Positions 24,463-33,729 of a stretch of 64,000 bases of DNA are shown here, piece after piece. The position numbers and the translations under genes are program-made. Numbering within the stretch: position 1 is the first letter of the stretch; each line of letters starts with the position of its first letter. The DNA is from Azospirillum baldaniorum (GTDB lineage: Bacteria > Pseudomonadota > Alphaproteobacteria > Azospirillales > Azospirillaceae). The DNA is taken from contig NZ_CP022253.1 of NCBI RefSeq assembly GCF_003119195.2, positions 2,179,001 to 2,243,000 on the forward strand. Direction: 5' to 3'. A model generated the notes under the pieces. It was not told the origin of the DNA, searched no databases, and worked only from the letters and a program-made list of their open reading frames with translations.

Positions 24463-26781
24463 ATGATGAAGTTCGGCATCGGCCAGCCGGTCCCCCGCAC
24501 CGAAGACGCGCGCCTGCTGACCGGCGGCGGGCGCTACACCGACGACGTGTCGCTTCCCGGCCAGACCCACGCGGTCTTCGTGCGCTCCCCCCACGCCCAC
24601 GCCGACATCCGCGGCATCGACGCGGCGGAGGCGGCGGCGCAGCCGGGGGTGCTCGGCGTCTTCACCGTCGCCGACCTGGAGGCGGACGGCGTCCAGCCGA
24701 TCCCCTGCGCCGCAGCGCTGACCCAACGCGACGGCTCCCCCTACGTCGCCCCGCCCCGCCCGGCGCTGGCCAAGGGACGCGTGCGCCACGTCGGCGATCC
24801 GGTCGCCGTGGTGGTGGCCGAAACGCTGGACGCCGCCCGCGACGCGGCGGAGCTGGTGATGGTCGATTACGACGACCGGCCCGCCATCGCCGGCACGGCC
24901 GAGGCGCTGGAGGCGGGCCGACCGCAGGTGTGGGACGAGGCGCCGGGCAACCTCTGCTTCGACTGGGAACAGGGCGAGGAGGCGGCGGTGGAGTCGGCGA
25001 TTGCCAAGGCCGCCCGCGTGGTGGAGTTGGAGATCGTCAACAACCGCGTCGTCGCCAACCCGATGGAGGGCCGTGCCTGCCTCGCCGCGGTGGAGGCGGA
25101 GACCGGGCGGCTGGTCATTTACGTCACCAGCCAGGGCGTGCATGGGCTACGCAAGCAGTTCGCCCAGCTCTTCGGCCTGCCGGAGGAGAAATTCCGCGTC
25201 ATCACCACCGACGTCGGCGGCGGCTTCGGCATGAAGCTGTTCAACTACCCGGAATACATGGTCTGCCTGTTCGCCGCGCGCCGCCTGAACCGGCCGGTGA
25301 AATGGGCGGCGGAGCGGACCGAGGGCTTCCTCAGCGACGACCACGGGCGCGACCATGTCAGCCGCGCCCGGCTGGCGCTGGACGGCGACGGGCGCTTCCT
25401 CGGGCTGCGGGTGGACACCGTCGCCAACCTGGGGGCCTACCTGTCGAACTATGGCCCCTTCATCCCGACCGACGCCGGGTCGGCGATGCTTGTCGGCTCC
25501 TACACCACCCCGGCGGTCTATGTGCGGGTGAAGGGCGTCTTCACCAACACCCAGCCGGTGGACGCCTACCGCGGCGCCGGCCGGCCGGAGGCGGCCTATC
25601 TGCTGGAGCGGCTGATCGACCATGCCGGGCGCGTCACCGGCCTCGGCCCGGCGGAGATCCGGCGGCGCAACTTCATCCCGCCCGCCGCCATGCCCTACGC
25701 CACGCCAATGGGCCAGACCTACGACACCGGCGAGTTCGAGCAGAATCTGCGCGACGGGCTGGAGCTGTCCGACCACGCCGGCCTGCCCGCCCGCAAGGCG
25801 GCGGCGAAGGCGCGCGGGAAGCTGCGCGGGGCCGGGATCGCCACTTACATCGAGGCCTGCGCGGGCGGCGGCGCGGAGCAGGCGACGGTGCAGGTCAACG
25901 GCGACGGGCGCATCATCCTGATGATCGGCACCCAGACCAACGGCCAGGGCCACGAGACCGCCTACAAGCAGATCATCGCCGACCGGCTGGGCGTCCCGCC
26001 GGAGGATGTTGAGGTGATCCAGGGCGACACCGACCGCGTGTCCTGGGGAGCCGGCACCGGCGGTTCCCGCTCCGTCCCGGTGGGCGGGGCGGCGCTGGCC
26101 GAGGGTGCCGCGCGCGTGGTGACCAAGGCGACCGAGGTCGCCGCCGACCTGCTGGAGACCGCCGCAGTGGACGTCGAGTTCGTCGAGGGCCGTTTCAGCG
26201 TCGTCGGCACCGACCGCAGCGTCTCCTTCAAGGAGGTGGCCGCCAAAGCCGCCGCGCAAGGTCCCATCGCCTTCACCGAGGTCGCCCGTTGGACCCCACC
26301 GGCCAACACCTTCCCCAACGGCTGCCATATCGCGGAGGTCGAGGTCGATCCCGACACCGGGGTGGTCGAGGTCGTCGGCTACACCGTCGTGGACGATTTC
26401 GGCACGGTGGTGAACCCCTTGCTGGTCATGGGACAGGTCCATGGCGGCGTCGCCCAGGGCATCGGGCAGGCGCTCCAGGAGCGGGTGGTGTTCGACCCGG
26501 ACAGCGGCCAGCTGCTCAGCGGCTCCTTCATGGACTACCAGATGCCGCGCGCGGTGGACGTGCCGGACATCCGCATCAAGCTGAACTGCGTGCCCAGCAC
26601 CACCAACGCGCTGGGCATGAAGGGCGCCGGCGAGGCCGGAGCCATCGGGGCTCCGCCCGCGGTCATCAATGCCCTGGTGGACGCGCTGTCGGACTATGGA
26701 ATCGAGCACATCGACATGCCGGCGACCCCGCTGTCCGTATGGACCGCGATCCAGACGCGTAGTAAAGCCGCTGCGGAATGA
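24463..26781 (+). CDS. Molybdenum hydroxylase large subunit (xanthine/aldehyde dehydrogenase, CoxL type II-like)
   Basis: A 772-residue molybdopterin cytosine dinucleotide-binding subunit. Motifs: GRYTDDVSLPGQTHAVFVRSPHAH (about 23-46), DVGGGFGMKLFNYPEY (about 248-263), AYRGAGRPEA (about 367-376; the AYRGAGR form marks non-CO-dehydrogenase members), GTQTNGQGHETAYKQI (about 489-504) and the catalytic glutamate in GAGEAGAIGAPP (about 720). Substrate unknown (aldehyde or N-heterocycle). The usual FAD and 2Fe-2S subunit genes are absent on both sides, so it is an orphan. ATG 24463 has AGGAAAG upstream. Confidence 0.92.
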   Translation: MMKFGIGQPVPRTEDARLLTGGGRYTDDVSLPGQTHAVFVRSPHAHADIRGIDAAEAAAQPGVLGVFTVADLEADGVQPIPCAAALTQRDGSPYVAPPRPALAKGRVRHVGDPVAVVVAETLDAARDAAELVMVDYDDRPAIAGTAEALEAGRPQVWDEAPGNLCFDWEQGEEAAVESAIAKAARVVELEIVNNRVVANPMEGRACLAAVEAETGRLVIYVTSQGVHGLRKQFAQLFGLPEEKFRVITTDVGGGFGMKLFNYPEYMVCLFAARRLNRPVKWAAERTEGFLSDDHGRDHVSRARLALDGDGRFLGLRVDTVANLGAYLSNYGPFIPTDAGSAMLVGSYTTPAVYVRVKGVFTNTQPVDAYRGAGRPEAAYLLERLIDHAGRVTGLGPAEIRRRNFIPPAAMPYATPMGQTYDTGEFEQNLRDGLELSDHAGLPARKAAAKARGKLRGAGIATYIEACAGGGAEQATVQVNGDGRIILMIGTQTNGQGHETAYKQIIADRLGVPPEDVEVIQGDTDRVSWGAGTGGSRSVPVGGAALAEGAARVVTKATEVAADLLETAAVDVEFVEGRFSVVGTDRSVSFKEVAAKAAAQGPIAFTEVARWTPPANTFPNGCHIAEVEVDPDTGVVEVVGYTVVDDFGTVVNPLLVMGQVHGGVAQGIGQALQERVVFDPDSGQLLSGSFMDYQMPRAVDVPDIRIKLNCVPSTTNALGMKGAGEAGAIGAPPAVINALVDALSDYGIEHIDMPATPLSVWTAIQTRSKAAAE

Positions 26782-26910
26782 TGAAGAACGGAGTAACGAC
26801 GTCATAGGCCCTATTTCCAGACCCGATGTCACAGCTTGCATCGAATAAATTTGAGACAATATACGTGTTATAATGAATTAACATAGAATCACCCCACGAA
26901 AGAAACGGGC
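26782..26910 (+). promoter_or_regulatory. AT-rich leader with TATAAT upstream of EAL gene
   Basis: This 129-base gap is markedly AT-rich compared with its surroundings. TATAAT (26869-26874) lies 37 bases before the EAL-protein ATG; TTGAGA (26851-26856) is present but only 12 bases upstream of it, too close for a standard -35. A regulated or alternative-sigma promoter is likely. Confidence 0.4.
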
Positions 26911-27699
26911 ATGACGGCGGAGCGGATCAAGGGCGGCGGGTGCGGCGGGCAGTGCACCGAGGGATTGGGGTTCGACTTCACCATGGCCTTCCAGCCGATC
27001 GTCGATGTCGGCGGCGGCGGACGGCCGTGGGCGCACGAGGCGCTGGTGCGCGGCCTCGACGGCCAGGGGGCCGGCTGGGTGCTGGGCCAGGTGACCGAGG
27101 CCAACCGCTACGCCTTCGACCAGGCCTGTCGGGTCAAGGCCATCGAGCTGGCCGCCAGCCTCGGCATGGGCCAGCAGCCTGACACCCGGCTGTCGATCAA
27201 CTTCCTGCCCAACGCCGTCTATCAGCCCGAAGCCTGCATCCGCGCCACGCTCGCCGCCGCCAAGCGCACCGGCTTCCCGCCGGAGCGCATCATCTTCGAG
27301 GTGACGGAGAACGAGCGGGTCGTCGACGGCGCCCATCTGAAGTCGATCTTCACCGAATACAAGCGCCAGGGCTTCCACACCGCCATCGACGATTTCGGAT
27401 CGGGCTATTCCGGCCTGAACCTGCTCGCCGAGTTCCAGCCGGACATCATCAAGCTGGACATGGAACTGACCCGCTCCATCGACACCGACCGCGCCCGCCG
27501 CAGCATCGTCAGCGCCATCCTCACCGTGTGCCGCGACCTCGGCATCACCCCGGTGGCCGAGGGCATCGAAACGCCCGGCGAGGCGAAGGCGCTGCGCGAT
27601 CTGGGGATCACGCTGATGCAGGGCTATCTGTTCGCCCGTCCGGCGGTGGAAACGCTGGTGGCGACGCCCGCCATGGACTTCGAATTGGCGGTGGCCTGA
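26911..27699 (+). CDS. EAL domain protein, probable c-di-GMP phosphodiesterase
   Basis: A 262-residue stand-alone EAL domain. Catalytic signatures look intact: HEALVRG (about 43), the Asn in LSINFLPN, FEVTENE (about 128), AIDDFGSGYSGLN (about 158-170), KLDMELT (about 181) and AEGIET (about 215). The first 20 residues include a Cys/Gly-rich CGGQC segment. No sensor or GGDEF domain is fused, so activity may depend on partners. The domain resembles the EAL subfamily found in BLUF or stand-alone proteins. The gene is convergent with a small unknown gene. Confidence 0.9.
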   Translation: MTAERIKGGGCGGQCTEGLGFDFTMAFQPIVDVGGGGRPWAHEALVRGLDGQGAGWVLGQVTEANRYAFDQACRVKAIELAASLGMGQQPDTRLSINFLPNAVYQPEACIRATLAAAKRTGFPPERIIFEVTENERVVDGAHLKSIFTEYKRQGFHTAIDDFGSGYSGLNLLAEFQPDIIKLDMELTRSIDTDRARRSIVSAILTVCRDLGITPVAEGIETPGEAKALRDLGITLMQGYLFARPAVETLVATPAMDFELAVA

Positions 27700-27704
27700 G
27701 CGGA

Positions 27705-28001
27705 CTACAGCATCCGCGGGCGGCGCACCGTCCGCGGCCGGGGGGCGGCGTAACGGCCCCTTTGCTCGGTCGCGAGGGTCAGCGCCTCGTGCGCGATCAG
27801 GCGGCGGTAGTCACCGTCGACCCGCGAGAACATGGCGAAGGCGAATTTGACCGCGTCGGGGGTGGGGCTGGTGGCGGCCTCGCGGAGCGCGTTGCGCAGC
27901 ATGCGCAGTTCCAGCACGCCTTTGACGCAAATGCGCTCGACCGCCTGAGCCAGGATGTCGATCGAACACAGGGACGCCTCGTCATCGAGTCGGTACTGCA
28001 C
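27705..28001 (-). CDS. Small protein of unknown function
   Basis: A 98-residue frame from GTG 28001 (MQYRLDDEASLCSIDILAQAVERIC), predicted mostly helical with a very basic C-terminus (RYAAPRPRTVRRPRML). No family is recognised. It ends 5 bases from the EAL gene in convergent orientation. Codon use follows the local pattern, and the region has no better frame, but the start is uncertain and the ribosome-binding site (GGCGGGGA) is poor. Confidence 0.5.
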   Translation of the reverse strand: MQYRLDDEASLCSIDILAQAVERICVKGVLELRMLRNALREAATSPTPDAVKFAFAMFSRVDGDYRRLIAHEALTLATEQRGRYAAPRPRTVRRPRML

Positions 28002-28107
28002 CCGTCCCCGCCAGGAAGAACCGTCACGGACCGGCGCGGTTCTAACTTGGGCTGGGCGGGAATGCCAGCGTTTCGGTGGGGTGGTGGGGTGGGGAGTGGT
28101 TGCTACG

Positions 28108-28192
28108 AGCCCCCCTCCCGACCTCCCCCCGCTGCGCAGGGGGAGGAGTTAAGCCCTCCCCTGCAAAGCGGGGGAGGGTTTGGGTGGGGGCC
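28108..28192. repeat. GC-rich palindromic intergenic repeat, copy 2
   Basis: An imperfect copy of the family: CCCCCCTCCCGACC...CGCTGCGCAGGGGGAGG and CCCTCCCCTGCAAAGCGGGGGAGGG...GGGTGGGGG. It lies just downstream of the GlgE-fusion stop codon (28209), between it and the small unknown gene. Confidence 0.7.
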
Positions 28193-28208
28193 CTACGCTC
28201 CCCCCTTC

Positions 28209-31200
28209 TCACCGCCCCGGCGGGCGGATGCGCCAGATCGCCGCCGGGTTCTGCTGCGGGTCCAGCCAGACGTGCTGGAACTTGCCGATCCAGGTGAAGC
28301 GCTGGCCGGTGAACAGATCCTCCACCTGGACATGCGCGCCGTCGTCCAGCCCCAGTTCCCACAACGGAACTTCGATGGTGCCGCCATGGCCGTTGTGCGG
28401 GTCGAGGTTCACCGCGATCAGGATCACGTTGTCCTTGCTCTCCGTCATCTTGCCGTAGAGCAGGATGTTGTCGTCATAGGCGTTGTAGAACTTCAGGTTC
28501 GTGAACTTATGAAGCGCCGGGTTCTCCGCACGGATCCTGTTCAGCCGCGTAACGTAATCGACGATGTTGCCGGGCTTGTTCCAATCCCAGTGCCGGATCT
28601 CGTATTTTTCGGAGTGGTTGTACTCCTCCTTGCCCGGATAGGGGTCGGCCTCGCAGACGAAATACGGGGCATAGAGGCCGTAGACACCCGACAAGGTCCC
28701 GGCCAGCACGGCACGCATCATGTGGGCGGGCCGCCCGCCATGGACCAGGATCGGCGGCAGGATGTCCGGCGTGTTGGCGAAGAAGTTGGGCTGCATGTAG
28801 TCCTTGGACTCGCCCTGGGTCAGCTCCGTCAGATACTCGGTCAGCTCCGCCTTGGTGTTGCGCCACGTGAAGTAGCTGTAGGACTGGGTGAAGCCGATCT
28901 TCGCCAGCCGCCGCATCAGCTTGGGCCGGGTGAAGGCCTCAGCCAGGAACAGCGCGTCGGGGAAGCGGTCCTGCACCTCGCGGATCATCCATTCCCAGAA
29001 GGGGAAGGGCTTGGTGTGCGGGTTGTCGACGCGGAAGATGCGCACCCCCTCGTCGCACCAGAACAGCACCACGTCGCGCAGCGCGTACCACAGGTCCGGG
29101 TAGGATTCGCGGTAGAAGCTGACGTTGACGATGTCCTGGTACTTCTTCGGCGGGTTCTCGGCGTAGCGGATCGTGCCGTCGGGGCGCCAGTAGAACCACT
29201 GCGGGTGCGATTTGATCCAGGGATGGTCGGGGGAGCACTGGACGGCGAAATCGAGCGCGATCTCGATGCCGTGCCGCCGCGCCTCCTTGACCAGCCGGCG
29301 GAAGCCCTCGAAATCGCCGATCATCGGGTCGATGTCGGCGTGCCCGCCCTCCGAGGCACCGATGGCGTAGGGCACGCCGGGATCGTTCGGGCCGGGGTTC
29401 AGCGTGTTGTTGCGCCCCTTGCGGAAGCTGCGACCGATCGGGTGGATCGGCGGAAAATACAGCACGTCGAAGCCCATGCCCCGGATGAAGGGCAGCATGG
29501 TCGACACGTCGTCGAAGGTGCCGGGCCGCGACGGGTCCGGCGAGGCCGAGCGCGGGAAGATCTCGAACCACGCGGAGTAGCGGGCCGCGGTGCGGTCCAC
29601 ATAGACCTCCAGGTCGCAGCCGTAGCGGGACAGATACTGCCGCTCGCCATACGTCGCCATGGCTTGGCGCGGTTCGTCCGACAGGGCGTAGGCGGTCAGC
29701 TCCGCTCCCTGGAGGCTGTTCATCCGCTCGACCACCCGCTCCAGCGCGGCGCGGCCCTCCCCCTCATTCAGCCCGACCGCGTGCTCGACGAAGCGTCGGC
29801 CCTCGATCAGCTCCAGCCCGACGTCCAGCCCGGCGTCGTTCTTCTTCTTGAAGTCGGCGCGCCAGCTCTCCCACACGTCGCGCCACGCCAGGATGCTGTA
29901 CTGGTAGCGCGTGTTGCGGGTCAGCGGCAGCTTGCCCATCCAGCGGTCGTTGTCGACGAAGGTCATGGGCACCTCGCGCCATTCCTCCTCGTCGACCGGG
30001 CGGTAGGTCACGGCGGCGCCCAGGACGAAGGTGCCGTCGGTGTAGATGTCGGCCCACACCTCCATCACGTCGCCGACCACCCGCTTGACCGGGAAGCGCC
30101 CGCCGTCAAGCTCGGGATAGACGTTCTCGATGGTGACGCGGCGGGAGGCCAGCTCGTCCATCCAGGCGCGGGTGGCGGAGTCGTGCTCCGCTCCGCGCTC
30201 GCCCAGATGGTTCAGCTCGATGGGGCGGCTCTGCGCCGGTCGGGCGCGGAAGACGCGCATCTCCAGCGGGCGCAGGCGCAGGTCGCGGCCCGGCTCGAAG
30301 GGCAGCGGTGCCGCCTCCGGGGTCACGTCCTCGAAGTCGGCGAAGCCGCCGCCGGTGCTGGCCAGCAGCGGGCCGGGGTCGATGGCGTGCGGCTGGTTCT
30401 CGTCGGGGTTGATGAGCAGGACGGAGCACCCCTCCCCGCTCCCGTTGGCCCAGCCGCTGGTCTCGCGGATCAGCCCGATCACCGGGTTGTGGGGCGAGGT
30501 CACGCGGCGTTGCGGCCCTTCGACGTTCAGCGCCGGGCTCTCGGCCTTCATGGCGTTGACCGCGCCGATGAAGCCGGTCAGGTCCAGCTTCGGCTGCTCC
30601 CAATCGTCCGGCGTCGTGTTCACCACGTCGAGCTTGCGCGTGAAGCCGTATTCGAACCCCACCGGCATCATTACGCCGGTCGAGAAGGAGGCGGCGAACA
30701 GGTAGTGCATCTTCAACTGGGCGGCCAGCCGCTCGGTGTCCTGGCTGCCGACCTCCGCCGCCAGACGGTCGGTGTCGTGGCTTTCCGGAAAGGCGATCGA
30801 CGGAGCGATCCAGCGGAACTCGTCGTACTGGTCGAGCAGCCAGTCGGACTTGAAGTCCCACCATTTGGCGCTGTTGAACAGGAAGTCGAAGCCCGCGCCG
30901 CAGAGGTCGCGCACCTGTTCCACCGTGCAGCCCAGCGTCTCGGCGAAGAACTTGACCTGCGGGTCAACCTCGCGGGAGCGCTCGATCAGCGTCTTCCACA
31001 CCTCCGCCGGGATCTGGTAGGCGGCGTCGCAGCGGAAGCCCTTCACCCCGAGCCCGATGTAATGGCGCAGGTACCGCGTCCAATAGTCGGTCAGCCCCGC
31101 CCGGACCTCCGCCCGCTCGTAGTCGAGCATGGCGAGGTCGCCCCAGATGGTCACCCGCGACGGGTCCACCGGGTCGACGGCGCGCGGGCTGTAGAGGTCG

Positions 31201-31556
31201 CCGTTGGCGTCGCGCCGGTACCAGTCCGGATGCTCGCCGACCAGGATCGCGTCCTTGGCGGTGTGGTTGATGACGAGGTCGAGCATCACCGACTGGCCGT
31301 GCCGCCCCGCCTCGGCGATGAAGCCGCGCAGCAGCTCGTCCGGATGCTCCGGTGCGCCGCCCTGGATGCGGTCGTGCAGCCGGTAGTAGTCCTTCACGGC
31401 GTAGAGGCTGCCGGAAAAGCCCGGATAATGGATCGGGTTCAGGAACAGCCAGTCGAAGCCCATGCCCTGGATGCGGGGCAGATGCCCGGCCCAGTCGCGC
31501 ATCGGGCCGACGAGCGTGGGAAACAGGTTGTAGATGCGCGGTCCGGCGGTGGCCAT
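28209..31556 (-). CDS. glgE: GH13-GlgE fusion: alpha-1,4-glucan:maltose-1-phosphate maltosyltransferase with extra N-terminal GH13 domain
   Basis: A 1115-residue two-enzyme fusion. Residues about 8-450 form a GH13 barrel with GFRCDAAY (nucleophile, about 177), FFAETLG (acid/base, about 204) and ESHDTD (about 258). From about 473 on, RVTIENVYPELDGGRFP opens a complete GlgE: an N-terminal Ig-like maltosyltransferase domain, then a GH13_3 barrel with RIFRVDNPHTKP (about 846), LAEAFTR (about 870) and FANTPDILPP (about 928). GlgE extends alpha-glucan using maltose 1-phosphate. The start ATG 31556 has AGGAGG 9 bases upstream; ATG 31586 is less likely. Genes treS, mak and glgB are not in the window. 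It is divergent from a ppk2 gene. Confidence 0.88.
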   Translation of the reverse strand: MATAGPRIYNLFPTLVGPMRDWAGHLPRIQGMGFDWLFLNPIHYPGFSGSLYAVKDYYRLHDRIQGGAPEHPDELLRGFIAEAGRHGQSVMLDLVINHTAKDAILVGEHPDWYRRDANGDLYSPRAVDPVDPSRVTIWGDLAMLDYERAEVRAGLTDYWTRYLRHYIGLGVKGFRCDAAYQIPAEVWKTLIERSREVDPQVKFFAETLGCTVEQVRDLCGAGFDFLFNSAKWWDFKSDWLLDQYDEFRWIAPSIAFPESHDTDRLAAEVGSQDTERLAAQLKMHYLFAASFSTGVMMPVGFEYGFTRKLDVVNTTPDDWEQPKLDLTGFIGAVNAMKAESPALNVEGPQRRVTSPHNPVIGLIRETSGWANGSGEGCSVLLINPDENQPHAIDPGPLLASTGGGFADFEDVTPEAAPLPFEPGRDLRLRPLEMRVFRARPAQSRPIELNHLGERGAEHDSATRAWMDELASRRVTIENVYPELDGGRFPVKRVVGDVMEVWADIYTDGTFVLGAAVTYRPVDEEEWREVPMTFVDNDRWMGKLPLTRNTRYQYSILAWRDVWESWRADFKKKNDAGLDVGLELIEGRRFVEHAVGLNEGEGRAALERVVERMNSLQGAELTAYALSDEPRQAMATYGERQYLSRYGCDLEVYVDRTAARYSAWFEIFPRSASPDPSRPGTFDDVSTMLPFIRGMGFDVLYFPPIHPIGRSFRKGRNNTLNPGPNDPGVPYAIGASEGGHADIDPMIGDFEGFRRLVKEARRHGIEIALDFAVQCSPDHPWIKSHPQWFYWRPDGTIRYAENPPKKYQDIVNVSFYRESYPDLWYALRDVVLFWCDEGVRIFRVDNPHTKPFPFWEWMIREVQDRFPDALFLAEAFTRPKLMRRLAKIGFTQSYSYFTWRNTKAELTEYLTELTQGESKDYMQPNFFANTPDILPPILVHGGRPAHMMRAVLAGTLSGVYGLYAPYFVCEADPYPGKEEYNHSEKYEIRHWDWNKPGNIVDYVTRLNRIRAENPALHKFTNLKFYNAYDDNILLYGKMTESKDNVILIAVNLDPHNGHGGTIEVPLWELGLDDGAHVQVEDLFTGQRFTWIGKFQHVWLDPQQNPAAIWRIRPPGR

Positions 31557-31800
31557 CGGGGAATTCCTCCTGGTCGGCAGCGGCACGCCAGCCGGTCGCC
31601 GCTGGTTGACAAGCGTGGCGCCTCCCGTGGATCGTCCAGAAGACCGTCACCGGCCGAAGGACCATCACCGGAAGGACCATCGCGAGGTTGCAACGCGCGC
31701 CCTGCGGGGCGCACGCGCTCAACCCCTGCGAAGCGCGAAGGTTCCGAAACCTGACACTTGGGCCAGAACACTTGGGCCAGACATTTCGAAAGGTGCGTGC

Positions 31801-32628
31801 ATGGGCAACGGAAACGGCAAGATCCGTCTCGACAAGCTCGATATGACGGCGGAAGGCATCGGCAGCAAGGACGACTACGAACGCCGCCTCGCCAAACTCC
31901 AGAAGGACCTGCTGCACATCCAGCAGACCTATTGGCACGAGAAGCGCCGGGCCATCCTGGTGTTCGAGGGCTGGGACGCCGCCGGCAAGGGCGGCTGCAT
32001 CCGCCGCCTGACCGAGCCGCTCGACCCCCGCGGCTTCCACGTCTGGCCGATCGGCGCCCCGGCGGCGGACGAGCAGGGCAAGCACTACCTCTACCGCTTC
32101 TGGACCAAGCTGCCCGCCCCCGGCACCTTCGCCATCTTCGACCGCTCCTGGTACGGCCGCGTGCTGGTGGAGCGGGTGGAGGGCTTCGCCGAGAAGGAGC
32201 AGTGGAAGCGCGCCTACGACGAGATCAACCAGTTCGAAAAGATGCTGACCGACGACGGGGTCCGCATCATCAAGATCTTCATGCACATCACGCCGGACGA
32301 GCAGCTCAACCGCTTCCGCGAGCGGCTGAGCAACCCCTACAAGCGCTGGAAGCTGACCGAGGAGGATTTGCGCAACCGCGCCCGCTGGGACGACTACAGC
32401 AAGGCCATCGAGGCGATGTTCGAGAAGACCTCGACCGAGGCGGCACCCTGGCAGGTCGTCCCCGCCAACTCCAAATGGCACGCCCGCCTGAAGGTGATGG
32501 AGATCGTGACCGAGGCGCTGAGCCGCGGCGTCAACGTCGCGCCGCCGCCCATCGACCTGACCGTCGCCCGGATCGCCGCGGAGGTGCTTGGCGTCCATCT
32601 GACCTTCGACGCGAAGGAGAAGGACTGA
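31801..32628 (+). CDS. ppk2: Polyphosphate kinase 2 family protein (first copy)
   Basis: A 275-residue PPK2-fold kinase using polyphosphate to phosphorylate nucleotides. Walker A is FEGWDAAGKGG (about 54-64), the Walker B/lid region FDRSWYGRVLVERVEGF (about 112-128), followed by RFRERLSNPYKRWKLTEED (lid). ATG 31801 is close to the weak AAAGGTG. It is 116 bases before a second ppk2 in the same direction, and divergent from glgE. The GWD variant of the first motif separates it from its neighbour, suggesting a different nucleotide preference. Confidence 0.93.
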   Translation: MGNGNGKIRLDKLDMTAEGIGSKDDYERRLAKLQKDLLHIQQTYWHEKRRAILVFEGWDAAGKGGCIRRLTEPLDPRGFHVWPIGAPAADEQGKHYLYRFWTKLPAPGTFAIFDRSWYGRVLVERVEGFAEKEQWKRAYDEINQFEKMLTDDGVRIIKIFMHITPDEQLNRFRERLSNPYKRWKLTEEDLRNRARWDDYSKAIEAMFEKTSTEAAPWQVVPANSKWHARLKVMEIVTEALSRGVNVAPPPIDLTVARIAAEVLGVHLTFDAKEKD

Positions 32629-32744
32629 CCGCCGGTGCCCTTAGCCTCGGTCACTTCGTCGCGGTGGGCGTGCGGGCGGTTGCCTGACGCGCCGGCATCT
32701 CCTAGCGTTGGTTCGCGGGTAAAACAATAAGCAGGGTGCGTTCG

Positions 32745-33707
32745 ATGGACGAGGTCAAGACGGGTGCCGAGGCCGGGGCGGAGGACAAGCCGCGGAAGAA
32801 GCGCAAGGCGCTGAAGCTGAAGGACCTCGGACTCGGGGTGCCGGCCACCGGCGGCGAGGTGCTGCGCGACGCCAAGGAGGTCGCGGCCATCGAATCCCAC
32901 TGGCGCGACCTCGGTGGCGGCAAGGCGGCGAAGGGCGGCAAGAAGGTCAAGTACATCGACGAACTGGCCCGGCTGCAGTTCGAGCTGATCAAGCTGCAGG
33001 AATGGGTGCGGGTCAACGGCCTGAAGGTCTGCGTGCTGTTCGAGGGGCGCGACGCCGCCGGCAAGGGCGGCGTCATCAAACGCATCACCGAGAGCCTCAA
33101 CCCCCGCGTCTGCCGGATCGTGGCGCTCGGCACGCCGACCGAGAAGGAGCGCGGGCAATGGTACTTCCAGCGCTACGTGGCGCAGCTTCCCGCCAAGGGT
33201 GAAATCGTCCTGTTCGACCGCAGCTGGTACAACCGCGCCGGCGTCGAGCATGTCATGGGCTTCTGCACCGACGCGGAGTACCAGGAGTTCCTGCGCGCCT
33301 GCCCCCTGTTCGAGGAGATGCTGGTCCAGTCGGGCATCATCCTGATCAAGTATTGGTTCTCGGTCAGCGACGAGGAGCAGGAGAAGCGCTTCACCGAGCG
33401 GATGCGCAATCCAATCAAGCGCTGGAAGCTCAGCCCGATGGACCTCGAATCACGCAAGCACTGGGTCGAGTATTCCAAGGCCAAGGACGCCATGCTGGAG
33501 CACACCGACAAGAAGCTGACGCCCTGGTACATCGTCGACGCCGACGACAAGAAGAAGGCGCGGCTGAACTGCGTCCACCATTTGCTGCAGCAGATCCCCT
33601 ACCAGGACATCGCCCCGGTCGAGCTGGATCTGCCGCCGCGGCAGAGCGACGACGGCTACAAGCGGCCGAAGAAGTCGAAGCAGAACTGGGTGCCGGAGGT
33701 CTACTGA
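32745..33707 (+). CDS. ppk2: Polyphosphate kinase 2 (second copy)
   Basis: A 320-residue PPK2, class I style. A basic N-terminal extension (about 1-65, KKRKALKLKDLGLG) precedes LFEGRDAAGKGGVIKRITE (about 97-115), FDRSWYNRAGVEHVMGFC (about 156-173) and RMRNPIKRWKLSPMDLESR. The C-terminus IAPVELDLPPRQ...NWVPEVY is typical of this class. It transfers phosphate between polyphosphate and GDP/ADP. The ATG at 32745 is preferred; an in-frame GTG at 32736 is possible. It is convergent with the CLC gene, with a short inverted repeat (ACTGACC/GGTCAGT) spanning the two stop codons. Confidence 0.95.
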   Translation: MDEVKTGAEAGAEDKPRKKRKALKLKDLGLGVPATGGEVLRDAKEVAAIESHWRDLGGGKAAKGGKKVKYIDELARLQFELIKLQEWVRVNGLKVCVLFEGRDAAGKGGVIKRITESLNPRVCRIVALGTPTEKERGQWYFQRYVAQLPAKGEIVLFDRSWYNRAGVEHVMGFCTDAEYQEFLRACPLFEEMLVQSGIILIKYWFSVSDEEQEKRFTERMRNPIKRWKLSPMDLESRKHWVEYSKAKDAMLEHTDKKLTPWYIVDADDKKKARLNCVHHLLQQIPYQDIAPVELDLPPRQSDDGYKRPKKSKQNWVPEVY

Positions 33708-33729
33708 CCACCGCCCCAAGGGACAGCGG

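Noticed and set aside
27528..31754. A 1408-codon open frame on the plus strand
   Set aside because: It lies opposite the GH13-GlgE fusion, is rich in Arg, His, Val and Gln from antisense GC-rich codons and has no family similarity. High GC leaves antisense frames open.
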